From an uncultured Parasutterella sp. (lineage in GTDB: Bacteria; Pseudomonadota; Gammaproteobacteria; Burkholderiales; Burkholderiaceae_F): 42,729 bases of DNA. The notes beneath the pieces are model-generated. The model was not told where the DNA came from. It ran no database searches and was given only the letters and a program-made list of their open reading frames with translations. A program made the position numbers and the translations under genes. The stretch covers positions 1 through 42,729 of the forward strand of contig CAAFTZ010000093.1 in the NCBI GenBank assembly GCA_900766055.1, in the 5' to 3' direction. Of the stretch, positions 23,358 to 32,545 are shown piece after piece (the stretch's first letter is position 1; each line of letters begins with the position of its first letter).

Positions 23358-24671
23358 ATGAATCTCTCTCTTCCTAATGACCGAGAGTTCGCCTGGAAGG
23401 ACGGTACTCTTTGGTGCGAAAACGTCCCGTTAAAAGATCTTGCGGCCCGCTTCGGAACACCTTTATACGTTTATTCCAAACAAGCCATTGTCAATGCTTT
23501 CCAAAGCTATCAGAAACCTCTGGAACCTTATAAGCATTTGATGTGTTTTGCCGTTAAAGCGAACTCAAATCTTTCTATCATTCGTCTGCTCGGCGATCTC
23601 GGCGCTGGATTTGATATCGTCTCCGAGGGAGAACTGCGCCGAATCCAAGCGGCCGGATGCGATACCGGTAAAGTGATTTTCTCGGGTGTTGCTAAGACCC
23701 ATCATGAAATCGAAGCCGCGCTCGACGCCAATATCAAATGCTTCAATATTGAATCTCCGGCCGAATTAGACCGAGTCATTGCCGTTGCCCAAAAGAAAGG
23801 TAAAAAGGCCCGCGTTTCTTTCCGCGTCAACCCGGATGTGGACGCTAAGACGCATCCCTACATTTCTACCGGCCTCAAGAAAAACAAATTCGGTATCGCC
23901 TACGATCAGGCAGTGGAACTTTATCTGAAAGCCTCCCGCAGTCCTAAACTTGAAGTCGTGGGCATTGACTGCCACATCGGCTCTCAGATTACGGATACCG
24001 CACCTTTTGTGGATGCCTGCGAAAAGCTCTGCACGCTGCTCGACAAACTTCGTCTGAACGGCATTGAACTTCAGCATATCGATTTCGGGGGCGGCCTGGG
24101 TATTCAGTACAGTAACGAAGCAGTTCCAAGTCCGACGGTCCTCGTGACCGCCTTACGCAGAGTCCTAGTCAAACGAGGTTACGGCGATAAAGAAATGATC
24201 TTTGAAGCCGGCCGCTCTTTGGTCGGAAACAGCGGAGCTCTGTTGATGACTGTACAGTACATGAAACAGGGCGAGCTGAAAAACTTCTGCATAGTTGACT
24301 GCGGCATGAATGATATGATCCGACCTACGCTTTACCAGGCATGGATGCAAATCGTTCCGGTCACGCCCAAAATGGAAGAAAAAGAAACTTATTGCTACGT
24401 CGTCGGTCCTGTCTGTGAAACCGGCGATTGGCTTGGAAAAGACCGTCTGCTGAATGTTCAGGAGGGAGACCTCATGGCACTACTAAGCGCAGGAGCCTAC
24501 GGGATGTCTATGGCCTCCAACTACAATTCACGTTGCCTGCCGGCCGAGGTCTTAGTCGACAGAAACAAGGCTGTCCTTATTCGTAAGCGGCAGTGTGCCG
24601 AAGAACTTTTCTCTGACGAAATTCTCGTCACCGGCGCTCAGCTCGGCTCAGACAATCTCGCTGATCGATAG
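23358..24671 (+). CDS. lysA: Diaminopimelate decarboxylase
   Basis: 437 residues, PLP-dependent fold-III alanine-racemase-type barrel. PLP-binding Lys67 lies in MCFAVKANSN; VSEGELRRI, DCHIGSQI, the glycine-rich HIDFGGGLGI loop and EAGRSLVGNSG are conserved, and the C-terminal GPVCETGDWLGKDR supplies the active-site Cys. It makes L-lysine from meso-DAP. It follows lptM by 27 bp and is presumably co-transcribed. Confidence 0.96.
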   Translation: MNLSLPNDREFAWKDGTLWCENVPLKDLAARFGTPLYVYSKQAIVNAFQSYQKPLEPYKHLMCFAVKANSNLSIIRLLGDLGAGFDIVSEGELRRIQAAGCDTGKVIFSGVAKTHHEIEAALDANIKCFNIESPAELDRVIAVAQKKGKKARVSFRVNPDVDAKTHPYISTGLKKNKFGIAYDQAVELYLKASRSPKLEVVGIDCHIGSQITDTAPFVDACEKLCTLLDKLRLNGIELQHIDFGGGLGIQYSNEAVPSPTVLVTALRRVLVKRGYGDKEMIFEAGRSLVGNSGALLMTVQYMKQGELKNFCIVDCGMNDMIRPTLYQAWMQIVPVTPKMEEKETYCYVVGPVCETGDWLGKDRLLNVQEGDLMALLSAGAYGMSMASNYNSRCLPAEVLVDRNKAVLIRKRQCAEELFSDEILVTGAQLGSDNLADR

Positions 24672-24687
24672 CACGATTCTCTTAACT

Positions 24688-24722
24688 ATAGGCTTCTGCT
24701 CAAGGCTGAAGCCTATTTCCTT
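24688..24722 (+). terminator. Probable terminator after lysA
   Basis: ATAGGCTTC (24688-24696) pairs with GAAGCCTAT (24708-24716); a weak T-rich tail (TTCCTT) follows. Confidence 0.6.
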
Positions 24723-25425
24723 CGAATGCCGTCGTAGCCAAATGGCTGAGGTAGCCGCAAACAACGCGGAGCTGAAGAAAAAATAATCGTGTATGATTTT
24801 CTGCACACTAGAAGAGCCTATATCCAGCAACCCGCCGACGATACAAAGGCTCATTCGGACTTGAGGATCAAACGGCCCATAACGTCCGAAAACATATCGA
24901 ACGACGACCACCTGATAGAAGGGCCTTTCGACTTTTGAAAAACAAGAAGAAAAAGTAACAACGACTTTAGAAATCACCCCTGAAACTAACACAACCAAAA
25001 CAGCTCTACTCTTTCTTCGAGAATGCTCTACGTCCAATAGTGATAGGGTTTTCCTAGGTAATTTACCTTATATTTGTTTCTTCAAGAAGGAAGAAATTGG
25101 AGGGACGATGATAAGTTAATTACGATACCCCCTCATATACTAAAGATTTTGGTTTGCATATTAAAATTTAACAACCCTTCTTTTATTAACCATATAAGTT
25201 GAATATGGGTAATTCAAAATAATATTTTTACCCCAAGTTGGGCTTATTCATATTAACTGAATTTTTAAGGCTATTGCTTATTTTAATTTATTTATTATCA
25301 ATAAGTTATTTAATTAATTTAAGGGTAGCATGGAACAATAAAACCCTGTAATTTAGGGAAATGATTTCTGCAATTGGTTTGATTAATACTACACTCCCAT
25401 CCTGATAAGCATCATATGTTAGTAA
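24723..25425. other. Gene-poor spacer, strongly AT-rich in its second half
   Basis: About 700 bp with no convincing gene. From roughly 25060 to 25430 the sequence is dominated by A/T runs, in contrast to the balanced composition on both sides. An ATG at 25416 opens only an 11-codon frame. Confidence 0.5.
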
Positions 25426-25518
25426 AGAGGTTATTACAGAATTTTAGATAGTCACGGTGCAAAACTTAACGCTCCAGAGATCTATATTCACGCGCATACC
25501 CCCAGCTCTACCGCAACT

Positions 25519-27555
25519 TTGATGCTCGGCGATGCAACCTCTAAAGACGATAATTACGGCATCACAACTAAATTCATTCTCATGGATGGAGAAGGGGCAG
25601 ACAAAATCCTCTTCAATAATGCTCACAGTAATAATTCTGCCGAAGAAGCCTCCTTTCCGATCTATGGCGTTGGCACAGTAGAGATTCAATCGGGCCGCAC
25701 TGTATTTACGCAAAGTTCGGGTTATAAGGGACAGACGCTCATCAATAACGGAAGCACCCTTATTCTTAAATCTGTGAACGCAGTCGGAAGCAGTAGTGTT
25801 ACAAATAGAGGGGAACTTGTTTACAGCGGTGCTCAGGGTGAAATCCCAAATGACATTACCGGCGCGGGCTCTGTTGTTTTCACCGACGACGCACGTATAT
25901 CAATGACAAAAGATGCAGCGTGGACAGGTCCTACAACAGTAGATAACGCCATTGTATCAATGGGCTCTGTTGATAAACCGGTTCATATATCGAGTTCCTC
26001 AGTCACGCTGTCTTCTCAAGCGGCACTCTACGGATTTGGCACTGTAGGCGGCTCATTGAATAACGCAGGTACCTTTATCGTAGGAGACAAAGATCATACG
26101 TCGCAAACTCACTTTGAAGTTCTTGGAAATGTCACGAACTCCGGAGAAATCGATCTCGGCAACGGGAAAAGCGCGGGAAACCAGCTCACCGTCAATGGAA
26201 ATTACACAAGCTCTGACGGGCTGCTTGTTTTTAACACTGAACTAAACGGTGATGACTCTCCCACAGACATACTTGTCGTTAAGGGCAATACCGAAGGTAG
26301 TACACGGGTTCGGGTGAATAATGTAGGAGGAGTCGGTAAGCAGACTCTTAACGGTATCGAACTCATTAATGTTTCAGGCGATTCAAACGGTACTTTCAAG
26401 CAGGAAGGCCGTATTGTCGCCGGCGCCTACGATTACAGACTTGAGAGGGGAGCGGGTGCCAATGCGAATAATTGGTACTTAACAAGTCGTCTCAGTCAAT
26501 CAAAGGATGACGGTGGAAGAGGCGGGACTGACAACTCCGGCGTCATCGATGACCATCCGGAGAACCCCTCCATCGACAATCTTCTGGTGAGACCTGAAGT
26601 CGGTGCCTATGTCGGCAATAACGCTGCCGTTCGGACGCTCTTCTCTGATCGCCTGTATGACAGAGTCGGAGATCTTTGGTACACAGAGAAAACTCGGGGC
26701 GCCAGCGTATGGATTAGACAACGCGGAGATTACAACTCCTGGAGAGAAAGCACGGGACAATCCAAGAATCGGACTCAAATGTATTCGACACAGCTGGGCG
26801 CGGACGTCCACTCATGGACATCGAACGGAGCTGATCGCTACCTCATCGGCTGGCTCATGGGTTACGGACATGCAAACACGAAATCTCACAGTGTTAATTC
26901 TAGGTATCACGCCACAGGTCTGGTTGACGGAATCAACGTCGGACTAACAGGAACCTGGTTTCAGGACCGCTTAAACCACGAAGGTATTTATGTTGACTCT
27001 TGGCTAACCTACTCTTGGTTCGATAACAAGGTCAAGGGCGAAACATTGAGGACCGAAAAATATCACTCCAAGGGGCTGAGTGCATCTGTAGAGACTGGAT
27101 ATACCGCTAAGCTTTCTGATTTCAAGACTGCAGCCGGAACAGATGTCAGCTGGTATCTGCAGCCGCAGGCTCAGGTAATTTGGTCAGGAGTGAAAACAGA
27201 CACTTTCCATGAAGCCAATGGCACTGAGGTAAAGTCTAAAGGCCGGAACAATATTCAAACAAGACTTGGGGCAAGGACTTTTGTCAATATAAACAGTCAG
27301 GCGTATTTTAACGGGACGGCTGGAACGCAGTTATTCCTCGAAGGAAATTGGATCCACAATACCAAGAGCCCAGGTGTCGAAATGAACGGCACAGCGCTTG
27401 AGCAGAAAGGTGTGCGTAATATCGGCGAGGTCAAGCTGGGACTCGACGGAAAACTGAATAAAAACCTTCAGCTTTGGACAAATGCAACCGCTCAGGCTGG
27501 TTCCAATCACTACCGCGATCTGACCGGTATGATAGGTTTGAAGTACAGCTTCTAA
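25519..27555 (+). CDS. Autotransporter (type Va) C-terminal passenger and beta-barrel, N-terminus missing
   Basis: 678 residues from a TTG (ATG one codon later). The frame is open back to 25426 and continues to read like passenger sequence (GAKLNAPEIYIHAH), but there is no start and no signal peptide. The first ~330 residues are beta-helix-like with G/N/S-rich repeats (SGYKGQTLINNGSTLIL; WTGPTTVDNAIVSMGS; GTVGGSLNNAGTFIVG). After a linker, residues ~370-678 form the barrel domain, ending in the terminal aromatic GLKYSF expected for Bam recognition. As it stands it could not reach the outer membrane, so it is probably a 5'-deleted remnant, unless a distant or frameshifted N-terminus exists. 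Confidence 0.8.
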   Translation: MMLGDATSKDDNYGITTKFILMDGEGADKILFNNAHSNNSAEEASFPIYGVGTVEIQSGRTVFTQSSGYKGQTLINNGSTLILKSVNAVGSSSVTNRGELVYSGAQGEIPNDITGAGSVVFTDDARISMTKDAAWTGPTTVDNAIVSMGSVDKPVHISSSSVTLSSQAALYGFGTVGGSLNNAGTFIVGDKDHTSQTHFEVLGNVTNSGEIDLGNGKSAGNQLTVNGNYTSSDGLLVFNTELNGDDSPTDILVVKGNTEGSTRVRVNNVGGVGKQTLNGIELINVSGDSNGTFKQEGRIVAGAYDYRLERGAGANANNWYLTSRLSQSKDDGGRGGTDNSGVIDDHPENPSIDNLLVRPEVGAYVGNNAAVRTLFSDRLYDRVGDLWYTEKTRGASVWIRQRGDYNSWRESTGQSKNRTQMYSTQLGADVHSWTSNGADRYLIGWLMGYGHANTKSHSVNSRYHATGLVDGINVGLTGTWFQDRLNHEGIYVDSWLTYSWFDNKVKGETLRTEKYHSKGLSASVETGYTAKLSDFKTAAGTDVSWYLQPQAQVIWSGVKTDTFHEANGTEVKSKGRNNIQTRLGARTFVNINSQAYFNGTAGTQLFLEGNWIHNTKSPGVEMNGTALEQKGVRNIGEVKLGLDGKLNKNLQLWTNATAQAGSNHYRDLTGMIGLKYSF

Positions 27556-27594
27556 CGCTAGAGCTTACTTTCTCAACATTAACTAAGTGAAGCG

Positions 27595-27678
27595 AAGACT
27601 CTTCCTTTCTCCGTCAACTGTTCTACGAGGCGCCCCGAGAGATCCTTCTGAGGGCAGTTGACGAAAAGAGTAAGTCTT
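27595..27678. repeat. Long imperfect inverted repeat
   Basis: CGTCAACTG (27612-27620) pairs perfectly with CAGTTGACG (27655-27663); the outer arms AAGACTCTT (27595-27603) and AAGAGTAAGTCTT (27666-27678) pair imperfectly. It lies between the autotransporter gene and guaC and lacks a T run, so it is not an ordinary terminator. Confidence 0.5.
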
Positions 27679-27821
27679 GTGCAGAGGCTTCTTGCCTGCA
27701 GATCTCACAACTTGATAAATACGCTTGCTTTTCTTTACCTATTTAAGTTAGGCCTTCGCCTTTATTCTTACTTTTCGTGGGAGAATGTGTCGTTAAAAAC
27801 TGCCTGACTGAGACTTTTCCG

Positions 27822-28862
27822 ATGCATATTGAAAACGAAGTTAAACTTGACTTTAAAGACGTTCTCATTCGTCCGAAACGTTCAACGCTTTCGAGCCGCT
27901 CCAATGTCGATTTAATCCGACCCTTTACACTGCGCAACAGCAGAGTTGAATACTCCGGCGTCCCTATCATTGCTGCCAACATGGACACCACCGGAACCTT
28001 TGAAATGGCTGAGGCTCTGGGAAAACACGATCTTTCCGTGGCACTCCACAAACATTACTCTGAGGACGAGTATGTCGCCTATTTCAATGGTCTCAAACGC
28101 AAGTCCACTGCCTTCTATTCCATGGGCATCACGGACAACGATTTGAAGAAATTCAAAGCAGTCATGGAACGTGCGCCAGGGGCCATCGAGTACCTCTGTA
28201 TCGACGTCGCCAACGGCTACACGGAGATTTTCGTCGATTTCGTCTCCAAAATCAGAGAAGAATTCCCGCACCTTGCCATCATGGCTGGCAACGTCGTCAC
28301 CGGCGACATGACGGAAGAATTGATCCTGGCGGGCGCTGATATCGTTAAAGTCGGCATCGGCCCGGGTTCGGTTTGCACCACTCGCAAGATGACCGGCGTC
28401 GGTTATCCCCAGCTCTCCGCCATCATTGAATGCGCAGACGCAGCTCACGGTCTGGGAGGCCTCATCTGCTCCGACGGCGGCTGCACTCGTCCGGGAGATA
28501 TCGCCAAAGCCTTCGGCGGCGGCGCAGACTTCGTGATGCTCGGCGGCATGCTCGCCGGCCACAATGAAAGCGGCGGTGAAGTCATCGAAAAAGACGGAAA
28601 GGTCTACCGTTCTTTCTACGGAATGAGCAGCAAATCCGCTATGAACAAATATTCCGGCGGAGTTGCTAAATATCGTGCAGCAGAAGGAAAGACGGTCTAC
28701 CTTGAAGACCGCGGTCCCGTTGCAGACACCGTTCAGGAAATCCTCGGCGGCGTCCGCTCGGCCTGCACATATGTCGGTGCCCGTCGACTGAAAGAACTCA
28801 CGAAACGCACGACCTTCGTCCGTGTTACTCAGCAGTTAAACGAGGTCTTCGGTAAGTCGTAA
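27822..28862 (+). CDS. guaC: GMP reductase
   Basis: 346 residues, the usual length when started at the ATG at 27822; the upstream GTG in frame would add 15 residues absent from the family. Reduces GMP to IMP with NADPH in purine salvage. LDFKDVLIRPKRSTL, PIIAANMDTTGTFEMA, the catalytic Cys185 in GPGSVCTTRKMTGVGYPQ and the FVMLGGMLAGH and YGMSSKSAM flaps are all present. No CBS domains, which separates it from IMP dehydrogenase. Monocistronic, with its own terminator. Confidence 0.95.
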   Translation: MHIENEVKLDFKDVLIRPKRSTLSSRSNVDLIRPFTLRNSRVEYSGVPIIAANMDTTGTFEMAEALGKHDLSVALHKHYSEDEYVAYFNGLKRKSTAFYSMGITDNDLKKFKAVMERAPGAIEYLCIDVANGYTEIFVDFVSKIREEFPHLAIMAGNVVTGDMTEELILAGADIVKVGIGPGSVCTTRKMTGVGYPQLSAIIECADAAHGLGGLICSDGGCTRPGDIAKAFGGGADFVMLGGMLAGHNESGGEVIEKDGKVYRSFYGMSSKSAMNKYSGGVAKYRAAEGKTVYLEDRGPVADTVQEILGGVRSACTYVGARRLKELTKRTTFVRVTQQLNEVFGKS

Positions 28863-28881
28863 TCAATAGGCTTTTCCTCAC

Positions 28882-28905
28882 GGCCGCCCTTGTGGCGGCC
28901 TTTTT
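28882..28905 (+). terminator. Rho-independent terminator after guaC
   Basis: GGCCGCC (28882-28888) pairs with GGCGGCC (28894-28900), followed by five T. Confidence 0.92.
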
Positions 28906-28991
28906 GTGCCTGAATTGACAACATTTTCTTCTATCTCCGTACAACTTACATAGAATGGTTTGATCAGTTTATTTTGGAGGGGGAGGAAACA

Positions 28992-30119
28992 ATGAACCAC
29001 TCTGTCACGCACAAAGACGCAGCTGAACCTCAAAAAATTGACGGTCAAAATGCCGTAATCGTTGAAAAAAAATCGGAAGAACTCGAAGATTCCAAGTTTG
29101 ACCTTGGCGGTTACGAAAATCCGTATCAGTATCTAAAACAATTCCTCCGAACAACGGACGAGACAGCCGCCGATAAAGTCGCTGATGCCGTCATGGGAAA
29201 TCTCACGGGGCAAGGCCAGGAGAAACTCCTGAAATCCCTCATTGAACATGCCTGCTGCAGTTTTGATAAAAAGATCTCTGCAACAGCTGACATGAACGCC
29301 CTAAGAAAGGATTTGAAGCCAGGCGAATATCCCTACGTCAACGGTTACAACCGAGATCTATACAACAAGCAGCTTCGCAGTCTGCAGATTGAACTTCTGA
29401 AACTGCAGTCATGGATTCAAAAGAAAGGCAAAAAACTTGTCATTATTTTTGAAGGACGTGATGCAGCCGGCAAAGGCGGAACCATCCAACGCTTTACCGA
29501 GCATCTGAATCCAAGAGGCGCCAGAATCGCCGCGCTTCCAAAGCCCACGGCCACGGAAGAAAGGCAATGGTACTTCCAGCGCTACGTCGCTCACCTTCCC
29601 TCTGCCGGTGAAATGGTCTTCTTTGATCGTTCCTGGTACAACCGAGCAGTCGTCGAACCGGTCATGGGCTTCTGCACAAAGGAGCAGTACGAAACGTTCA
29701 TGAAAGAAGTGCCTTCTTTTGAACGCAATCTGCTCTCAGAAGACATTATTCTCTTTAAGTTCTGGCTGAACGTGACTCGCGGAGAACAAAAACGCCGCTT
29801 CAGACAGCGCCGCAAAGATCCGCTGAAACAGTGGAAACTCTCTCCGGTCGATCTGGCTTCTCTGAATAAATGGGATGACTACACCAAGCACATCAACCAA
29901 ATGTTCTTTGCTACCGATACCGTAGATGCGCCTTGGATCGTTGTGGAAAGCGACGATAAGATGAGAGCGCGTTTGAACGCTATTCGCTTTGTGCTCTCCA
30001 GCCTGCCTTACACAGACAAAAACGAAAAGAAGATCGGCGAAGTTGATCCTCGCATCGTTTTCCGTGCTGCGGCAGTAACCGGTACTCTCACTAAAAAAGA
30101 TAAGGACGGTAAAAAATAA
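28992..30119 (+). CDS. ppk2: Polyphosphate kinase 2
   Basis: 375 residues. The ATG at 28992 is chosen because GGAGGGGGAGG lies just upstream; a TTG at 28974 in the same frame would sit inside that ribosome site. The PPK2 core has Walker A FEGRDAAGKGGTI, Walker B FFDRSWYNRAVVEPVMGFC and the lid LKFWLNVTRGEQKRRFRQR (as KFWLNV...). It transfers phosphate between polyphosphate and nucleotides. An N-terminal extension of about 110 residues before the core is of unknown function. No ppk1 or ppx lies beside the pho genes here. Confidence 0.92.
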   Translation: MNHSVTHKDAAEPQKIDGQNAVIVEKKSEELEDSKFDLGGYENPYQYLKQFLRTTDETAADKVADAVMGNLTGQGQEKLLKSLIEHACCSFDKKISATADMNALRKDLKPGEYPYVNGYNRDLYNKQLRSLQIELLKLQSWIQKKGKKLVIIFEGRDAAGKGGTIQRFTEHLNPRGARIAALPKPTATEERQWYFQRYVAHLPSAGEMVFFDRSWYNRAVVEPVMGFCTKEQYETFMKEVPSFERNLLSEDIILFKFWLNVTRGEQKRRFRQRRKDPLKQWKLSPVDLASLNKWDDYTKHINQMFFATDTVDAPWIVVESDDKMRARLNAIRFVLSSLPYTDKNEKKIGEVDPRIVFRAAAVTGTLTKKDKDGKK

Positions 30120-30127
30120 TTGAAGAG

Positions 30128-30156
30128 GACCGCTTGACCGACAAGCGGTCTTCTTT
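30128..30156 (+). terminator. Rho-independent terminator after ppk2
   Basis: GACCGCTTG (30128-30136) pairs perfectly with CAAGCGGTC (30142-30150), followed by TTCTTT. Confidence 0.88.
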
Positions 30157-30191
30157 GCGTTAATCTACGCAGATTATTTATGAGGTCACTT

Positions 30192-30833
30192 ATGAGCGCC
30201 CTTTTTGATTCAGCACGATTTGTTATGTCCGTCTCAGAGCTTATGGGGCTGCCTGAGACTGAACTCCCTGAAATTGCATTCGCCGGAAGGTCTAACGCCG
30301 GAAAGTCGACAACAATTAACGTTCTTTGCCGCCAGTCCCGCTTGGCGTTTTCTTCTAAGACACCCGGAAGAACGCAGCTTTTGAATTTTTTCGAACTCTC
30401 GCTTAAAGGAGAAATACCGAGACAAAGGATTCCCGAATGCTTCCTCGTCGACCTTCCGGGCTACGGCTATGCAAAAGCCGCTCCCGAAACGCGTAGGAAC
30501 TGGGAGGGCCTCGTCGGCGGCTACGTCCAGCAAAGACCTCAGCTGATGGGTATGGTTTTGGTGATGGACGCCAGAAGACCCTTCATGCCTGCAGACGAAT
30601 TCCTATTGGATTTCCTCTCCGTCAGACCCGATCTCAAGCTTCATCTCCTGCTGAATAAAGCCGACCAGCTCAAGACCATGGAAAAACGTCAGGTCTTAAA
30701 CGCCGTTAAAGATCGAGCTCTGACGATGGGCAGCCATGTAAGCGTCCAGCTTTTCTCAGGCCTTAAGAAAGAAGGCGTTGAGCAACTTCAGAACGTGCTT
30801 TGTACATGGCTGAACTTACCCTTAGGCAGCTAA
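30192..30833 (+). CDS. engB: Ribosome biogenesis GTPase EngB (YihA/YsxC)
   Basis: 213 residues. The ATG at 30192 is preferred over the one at 30180 because GAGG (30182-30185) is correctly spaced and family proteins start close to SALFDSARFVMS. G1 is AGRSNAGKST, switch II region LVDLPGYGYAKA, G4 NKADQLK. It is needed for assembly of the large ribosomal subunit. Followed by its own terminator, then hemB. Confidence 0.94.
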   Translation: MSALFDSARFVMSVSELMGLPETELPEIAFAGRSNAGKSTTINVLCRQSRLAFSSKTPGRTQLLNFFELSLKGEIPRQRIPECFLVDLPGYGYAKAAPETRRNWEGLVGGYVQQRPQLMGMVLVMDARRPFMPADEFLLDFLSVRPDLKLHLLLNKADQLKTMEKRQVLNAVKDRALTMGSHVSVQLFSGLKKEGVEQLQNVLCTWLNLPLGS

Positions 30834-30857
30834 AATTTAATTTTTGTTTCACGATTG

Positions 30858-30886
30858 AGCTCTATGATTATCCATAGAGCTTTTTC
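30858..30886 (+). terminator. Rho-independent terminator after engB
   Basis: AGCTCTATG (30858-30866), loop ATTATC, CATAGAGCT (30873-30881), then a T run. Confidence 0.9.
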
Positions 30887-30910
30887 TTTACTTACAAACG
30901 TAGAATCGAA

Positions 30911-31924
30911 ATGCAGACATTAGGCAAATTCCCTTCCGTTCGCATGCGCAGAATGCGTCATGATGATTTCTCCCGCCGTTTAATGCGCGAAAGCCGCGTT
31001 AGCGTCGACGATCTGATCTACCCTGTGTTCGTCATCGAAGGCAACAACAAACGCGTCCAGGTGCCCTCTATGCCCGGCGTAGAGCGTCTTTCTTTAGACC
31101 TCCTGCTCAAGCAGGCAGAAGAATGCGTCAAACTCGGCATTCCGGTCATGGCTCTCTTCCCGTCTATCGACGCTTCCTTAAAAACACCCGACGGCAGAGA
31201 AGCAGCCAATCCCGACGGTTTAATCCCTCGCGTGGTGCGTTCTTTGAAAGAACACTTCCCGGAACTCGGAGTGATGTGCGATGTCGCACTCGACCCCTAC
31301 ACAACACACGGTCAGGACGGCCTTATTGACGAAACCGGCTTCATCCTGAACGACGAAACCATCGAAATGCTCGTTAAACAGATGCTTGCTCAGGCACAGG
31401 CCGGTGCAGACATCGTCGCACCTTCCGACATGATGGACGGCCGTATCGGCATTATTCGCGACGCCCTTGAAGCCCACGGCTTGATCTACACAAAGATCAT
31501 GGCTTATTCCGCCAAGTACGCCTCCTGCTACTACGGCCCGTTCAGAGATGCGGTCGGCTCTGCTTCCAACCTCGGAAAGAGCAACAAGGCCGTCTATCAG
31601 CAGGATCCGGGCAATACCAATGAAGCCCTGTGGGAAGTCGGGTTGGACCTGGCAGAAGGCGCTGACATGGTCATGGTCAAGCCCGGTATGCCGTACTTGG
31701 ATGTCCTCTGGCGCGTCAAACAGGAATTCCAGGCCCCGACCTTTGCTTATCAAGTAAGCGGTGAATACTCCATGCTCATGGCAGCTTTCCAGAACGGCTG
31801 GCTCGATGAGAAAAAGACCATCATGGAAACCATGCTCTGCTTCAAGAGAGCCGGGGCCGATGGTGTGTTGACTTACTTTGCACCTCAGGTCGCTCGCTGG
31901 CTGAACGAAGAAGGCCGTAAATAA
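30911..31924 (+). CDS. hemB: Delta-aminolevulinic acid dehydratase (porphobilinogen synthase)
   Basis: 337 residues. Condenses two 5-aminolevulinate molecules to porphobilinogen for haem and sirohaem. The two Schiff-base lysines are in place: Lys202 in MAYSAKYASCYYGPFRDA and Lys257 in MVMVKPGMPYLD. The metal-site segment reads CDVALDPYTTHGQDG, with DVALDPY rather than the Cys-rich zinc site, so it is probably the magnesium-dependent type. Monocistronic between two terminators. Confidence 0.96.
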   Translation: MQTLGKFPSVRMRRMRHDDFSRRLMRESRVSVDDLIYPVFVIEGNNKRVQVPSMPGVERLSLDLLLKQAEECVKLGIPVMALFPSIDASLKTPDGREAANPDGLIPRVVRSLKEHFPELGVMCDVALDPYTTHGQDGLIDETGFILNDETIEMLVKQMLAQAQAGADIVAPSDMMDGRIGIIRDALEAHGLIYTKIMAYSAKYASCYYGPFRDAVGSASNLGKSNKAVYQQDPGNTNEALWEVGLDLAEGADMVMVKPGMPYLDVLWRVKQEFQAPTFAYQVSGEYSMLMAAFQNGWLDEKKTIMETMLCFKRAGADGVLTYFAPQVARWLNEEGRK

Positions 31925-31963
31925 CCAGATTCCGGCGCTCTGACAAAGAGCGCAGGTAACAAA

Positions 31964-32003
31964 AAGCCTCTGATCCGATTAGGCGTCAGAGGCTTGATTT
32001 TTT
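31964..32003 (+). terminator. Rho-independent terminator after hemB
   Basis: AAGCCTCTGA (31964-31973) pairs perfectly with TCAGAGGCTT (31986-31995), then GA and a seven-T run. A second hairpin, GCGCTC/GAGCGC (31935-31953), stands just before it. Confidence 0.92.
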
Positions 32004-32035
32004 CGGGCAACGGACGTTGTCGGTACGACCCCGAT

Positions 32036-32470
32036 TTAAAAGTCTTTTGAAGGATCGAATTCGGCCATGAACTGCCGAATTTTGCGGCCGTCTCGTTTGG
32101 TAGGACGTCCGTGATAATCGCTTCCCGGCATCGGCATGAGTCGGCTGTTTTCTTTGATTCGAGTACGCGTCTCTACGCTATCCGGCGTTTCTTCGTACAG
32201 TGTTTGGGCGACCGTCGCACTTCCTCGTTTGGAAGAAAGGGCCTTAACAACAACGATAAAACGCTCATCGCCCCGGATGATTTCAAGTTGATCGCCGACC
32301 TTGATCTCTTTGCTTGCTTTCAGTCTGACGCCGTTCATACGAATACGGCCGAGTTCGATGTTGTCCTGAGACAAAGTACGCGTCTTAAAAAATCGCGCCG
32401 CCCAAAGCCATTTATCCAGTCGTACTGAAGTCGACTCCTCTGCCGCCGGTTTGTTCTTTGTATTCTTCAT
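32036..32470 (-). CDS. hslR: S4-domain RNA-binding heat-shock protein (Hsp15-like)
   Basis: 144 residues from the ATG at 32470; the in-frame ATG at 32479 is disfavoured because AGGA (32480-32483) would touch it. The S4 RNA-binding domain occupies about residues 15-75 (RLDKWLWAARFFKTRTLS, GRIRMNGVRLKASKEIKVGD), followed by a basic tail. Hsp15 binds 50S subunits carrying nascent chains and helps recycle them. It is transcribed toward hemB and lies 75 bp after rplQ, with a hairpin between. Confidence 0.88.
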   Translation of the reverse strand: MKNTKNKPAAEESTSVRLDKWLWAARFFKTRTLSQDNIELGRIRMNGVRLKASKEIKVGDQLEIIRGDERFIVVVKALSSKRGSATVAQTLYEETPDSVETRTRIKENSRLMPMPGSDYHGRPTKRDGRKIRQFMAEFDPSKDF

Positions 32471-32497
32471 ATTTCGCATTCCTAATGAGCGGATATA

Positions 32498-32525
32498 ACA
32501 AAGGCCCGCAAATGCGAGCCTTTGT
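32498..32525 (-). terminator. Hairpin at the end of the alpha operon
   Basis: ACAAAGGC (32498-32505) pairs with GCCTTTGT (32518-32525), with CGCA/TGCG pairing inside. It falls just after rplQ but no long T run follows on the minus strand, so termination may be partial and hslR may receive read-through. Confidence 0.6.
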
Positions 32526-32545
32526 CTTAAATTACTTCAGAGAAA

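Noticed and set aside
24648..25037. 129-codon minus-strand ORF after lysA
   Set aside because: Overlaps the lysA 3' end and its terminator, no ribosome site, no recognisable domain.
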